Assembly: GCA_035235625.1 (NCBI GenBank)
Contig: CP141149.1
Span: 11,991,393-12,055,392, forward strand
Reading direction: 5' to 3'
DNA: 64,000 nucleotides
Source of the DNA: Saururus chinensis
Taxonomy: Eukaryota; Streptophyta; Magnoliopsida; Piperales; Saururaceae
Notes under the pieces: model-generated
The model's input: only the letters and a program-made list of their open reading frames with translations
What the model was told of the DNA's origin: nothing
Database searches by the model: none
Shown here: in pieces, positions 61,948 through 64,000 of the stretch
Layout: each line of letters begins with the position of its first letter
How positions within the stretch are numbered: position 1 is the stretch's first letter
Made by a program: the position numbers and the translations under genes

Positions 61948-63217
61948 AAAGGGTTCAAAGCTTCCCAACTGTGCTTTCAGTCTACACTTTAGTAGGAGTC
62001 CGTCTTCAAAAGGGTTAAATGCAAGAGTAATTGTGGATTTTCTTGTCAGACTACAGCCGAGAGATGCACGATGGAGTATTAATTAAGCAGGAAATGCAGC
62101 TTAGGACAGATATAATAGTGCCTTTTGGAATATGAGCCCGGGGGTATAAGGCTTATCCAAATTAATTATTGGTAGGGCTCTAGGGATCTTACTGTGATTC
62201 TACTGTACCTAAAAACACAACAACTAGCACAAGCCCAGTGAATGAACAAGAAGCGCAACGAATATCGCAAATGATAGAGAAAATATCACAATGAAGAAAA
62301 AATTACAAGACAAGAAGTTACTGGTGGTTTGGTTAGATGTCTACCTCCACGAATAGCCAACATGAATTTACTATGGTCAAGAAACAATTTCAACGAGTTT
62401 ACAACAATCTATCAGCATAGATCCTTCCAAACCAATTGCACCTTTGATCTCTCAAACACTCTCTCCCAATCATAAGTACAAAAGAATGTATTTTTCTTAT
62501 TACCCTAAAGGGCTCTAAGAAGTCCTTTCATACTTGGGTAGACTTGGAACCGACTTGGAGTCCAATAACTACATCCTTGATCTCTTACCCCAAAAGCCAA
62601 GTAGCAATTACAGCTTTGATATCTTAAACTCTCTCCCAATCACAAGTACAAAATCATGTGTTTTTCTCATTACCCTAGAGGGCTCTAAGATGTCCTTTTA
62701 TACTTATGGTAGTCTTGGAACCGACTTGGAGTCTAGACATGGAAGGAGACCTCAAATAGGAAGCAAAAACTTTGTTTATGTAATGGCAGGTCGATTACTG
62801 ATTGCAAGCCAATTGCTATGTGGTTGCTACTGTCAAAAACGGTCGTGAGCCTGAAATTAGCATAATTTTCTCCACTATCTAATCAGAATTAACTTCCACA
62901 ACAATCTCCTTGAAGACTGATCAGATTTCATAAAGCCTTCATTCTGATAGTCATGTTGTTGTAAGTTGGCTAAGAAATCAGAGCAAAATTGAATCTCCCT
63001 AACCCCACTTTCCTCTCCATTGTGATGGTCCTTCTAAGTGTCTAACGTTCCATGTAGCAAATGTGGTTAAAAAAACAAGAGAAAAAAATATGAACAACCC
63101 TTTCTCAGAAGAATTTTGCTCTTACAAAAGTACTATACTGCGAAGAGACGCCCTTGTATCAGTGACATAAGCCTAGCAAGCAACAAACGCTCTTTCCTTC
63201 TTCTTTTCTGTTTTTCT
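61948..63217. other. intergenic, no gene seen
   Basis: No supported gene. The main structure is a two-unit tandem duplication (62433-62735). An open frame across it is a by-product of the duplication. Confidence 0.5.
62433..62735 (+). repeat. two-unit tandem duplication, about 170 bp
   Basis: caattgcacctttgat...ctctcccaat...cttggaaccgacttggagtc recurs 170-172 bp later with scattered mismatches. Confidence 0.75.
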
Positions 63218-63329
63218 TACTCCTTTCCTTCATACATTAATAGCTTCATTTAGTTTTACATCAATATCTTTATTTAATTTTTTAAAATAAAAAATCAGAT
63301 AAAGCTACTAATATAAGATGGAAAGAGTA
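63218..63329. mobile_element. Stowaway-like MITE
   Basis: About 110 bp with imperfect inverted ends. TACTCCTTTCCTTCATACAT at the left and the reverse complement TACTCTTTCCATCTTATATT at the right continue to pair through taatagctt. Bordered by TA on both sides. Confidence 0.65.
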
Positions 63330-63652
63330 TTTTTTAGTTCAACATCAAACTTTTTTTCTTGACGATGGACAAAATCATTCATATGAATTCACCTCTCCAG
63401 ATTGAGGATTTGTGCAAGTTTCAACAACAGCTTTTAAAATTCTGATGGACTCCTATAATATATAATCTTTAGTCTTACATAATTTAGAAGGCACGCAAAG
63501 TCTGTTAGGTCAATTTGAGACCATGGGTATTCCCGGCAGGTGATAAGCTGGAGGGTCACGGGTGTTTTACGTTTTTTACATTTGATTGATGACAGACAAC
63601 TAACGTTTTTTATAGAGAAAATGCTTCCACAAGATTCTTCACATGTAAGCGC

Positions 63653-64000
63653 TCATTGCCATGAAATAACATCCAGAACAAATAGCATGTTTTCATTCAA
63701 CTCAATCAGTTAAACTGCAGGAAGACAAGCAAGCTAGTCCTCCATGTAATTATCATCATCTCTTTCAGGGTAGTTTCTTTTGTTCAAACTTTGAGTTTTG
63801 TAAAGACTTCGACGCCTCGGTGATTTTTTAGTAACAAAAGCGGAAGAACCCTCTTATGCTTTTTTCTTTTTAGTTCTTGTCAAAAGTCTCATTGCCATGA
63901 AATAACATCCAGAACAAATAACATGTTTTCATTCAACTCAATCAGTTAAACTGCAGGAAGACAAGCACGCTAGTCCTCCATGTAATTATCATCATCTCTT
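63653..64000 (+). repeat. direct duplication with 236-bp period
   Basis: 63653-63764 recurs at 63889-64000 with two mismatches in 112 bp. The second copy runs off the window, so the unit may be longer. Non-coding. Confidence 0.85.

Overview
The window is nuclear DNA of a flowering plant. It is AT-rich and gene-poor. It holds an intact DYW-class pentatricopeptide repeat (PPR) gene of a land-plant type, a Ty3/gypsy chromovirus, a degenerate plant LINE, Stowaway- and hAT-like MITEs, and many very long LTRs. The sequence alone does not identify the species.

Only two host protein genes are supported. One is a small, probably two-pass membrane protein of 98 residues on the minus strand (4501-4797). 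The other is an intron-less 832-residue PPR-DYW protein (25160-27658), a likely organellar C-to-U RNA-editing factor. A 7.1-kb chromovirus (27666-34789) sits seven bases after the PPR stop codon. It has 1.05-kb LTRs, a perfect 5-bp target duplication (TAAGC), and gag, protease, RT, RNase H, integrase and chromodomain remnants. It is disabled by several stops, at least two frameshifts and a lysine at the third catalytic position of integrase. The original 3' flank of the PPR gene now starts at 34790.

Layout: 1-2.5 kb, two copies of a 0.36-kb repeat, one of them inserted in a LTR. 2.5-7.4 kb, intergenic DNA with the membrane-protein gene and MITE remnants. 7.4-20.3 kb, long LTRs: F (8746-12562, followed by a primer-binding-site-like motif), then C0 (12714-19833), which contains A1 (14094-17649). 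20.3-23.2 kb, dead LINE. 23.2-25.1 kb, AT-rich DNA and the PPR promoter. 25.1-34.8 kb, PPR gene plus chromovirus. 34.8-39.0 kb, AT-rich intergenic DNA. 39.0-60.2 kb, a 21-kb block of LTRs nested in both orientations, including A2 inside B1, then C4, E and B2 inside D, and a hAT-like MITE inside D. 60.2-64 kb, an inverted copy of the LTR seen at 1.3 kb, a Stowaway MITE and recent short duplications.

The long LTRs (A, B, C, D, E, F) look like relatives. They start TGTAA and end with an inverted match to that start. The clearest ones have a TATA box about 390-425 bp in, and a splice-donor-like GTAAG follows it in A and D. None of the 3.5-kb units encloses recognisable gag or pol, so most look like solo LTRs of a long-LTR Ty3/gypsy group. 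Boundaries with target-site duplications are firm. Those placed only by alignment by eye are marked as approximate.
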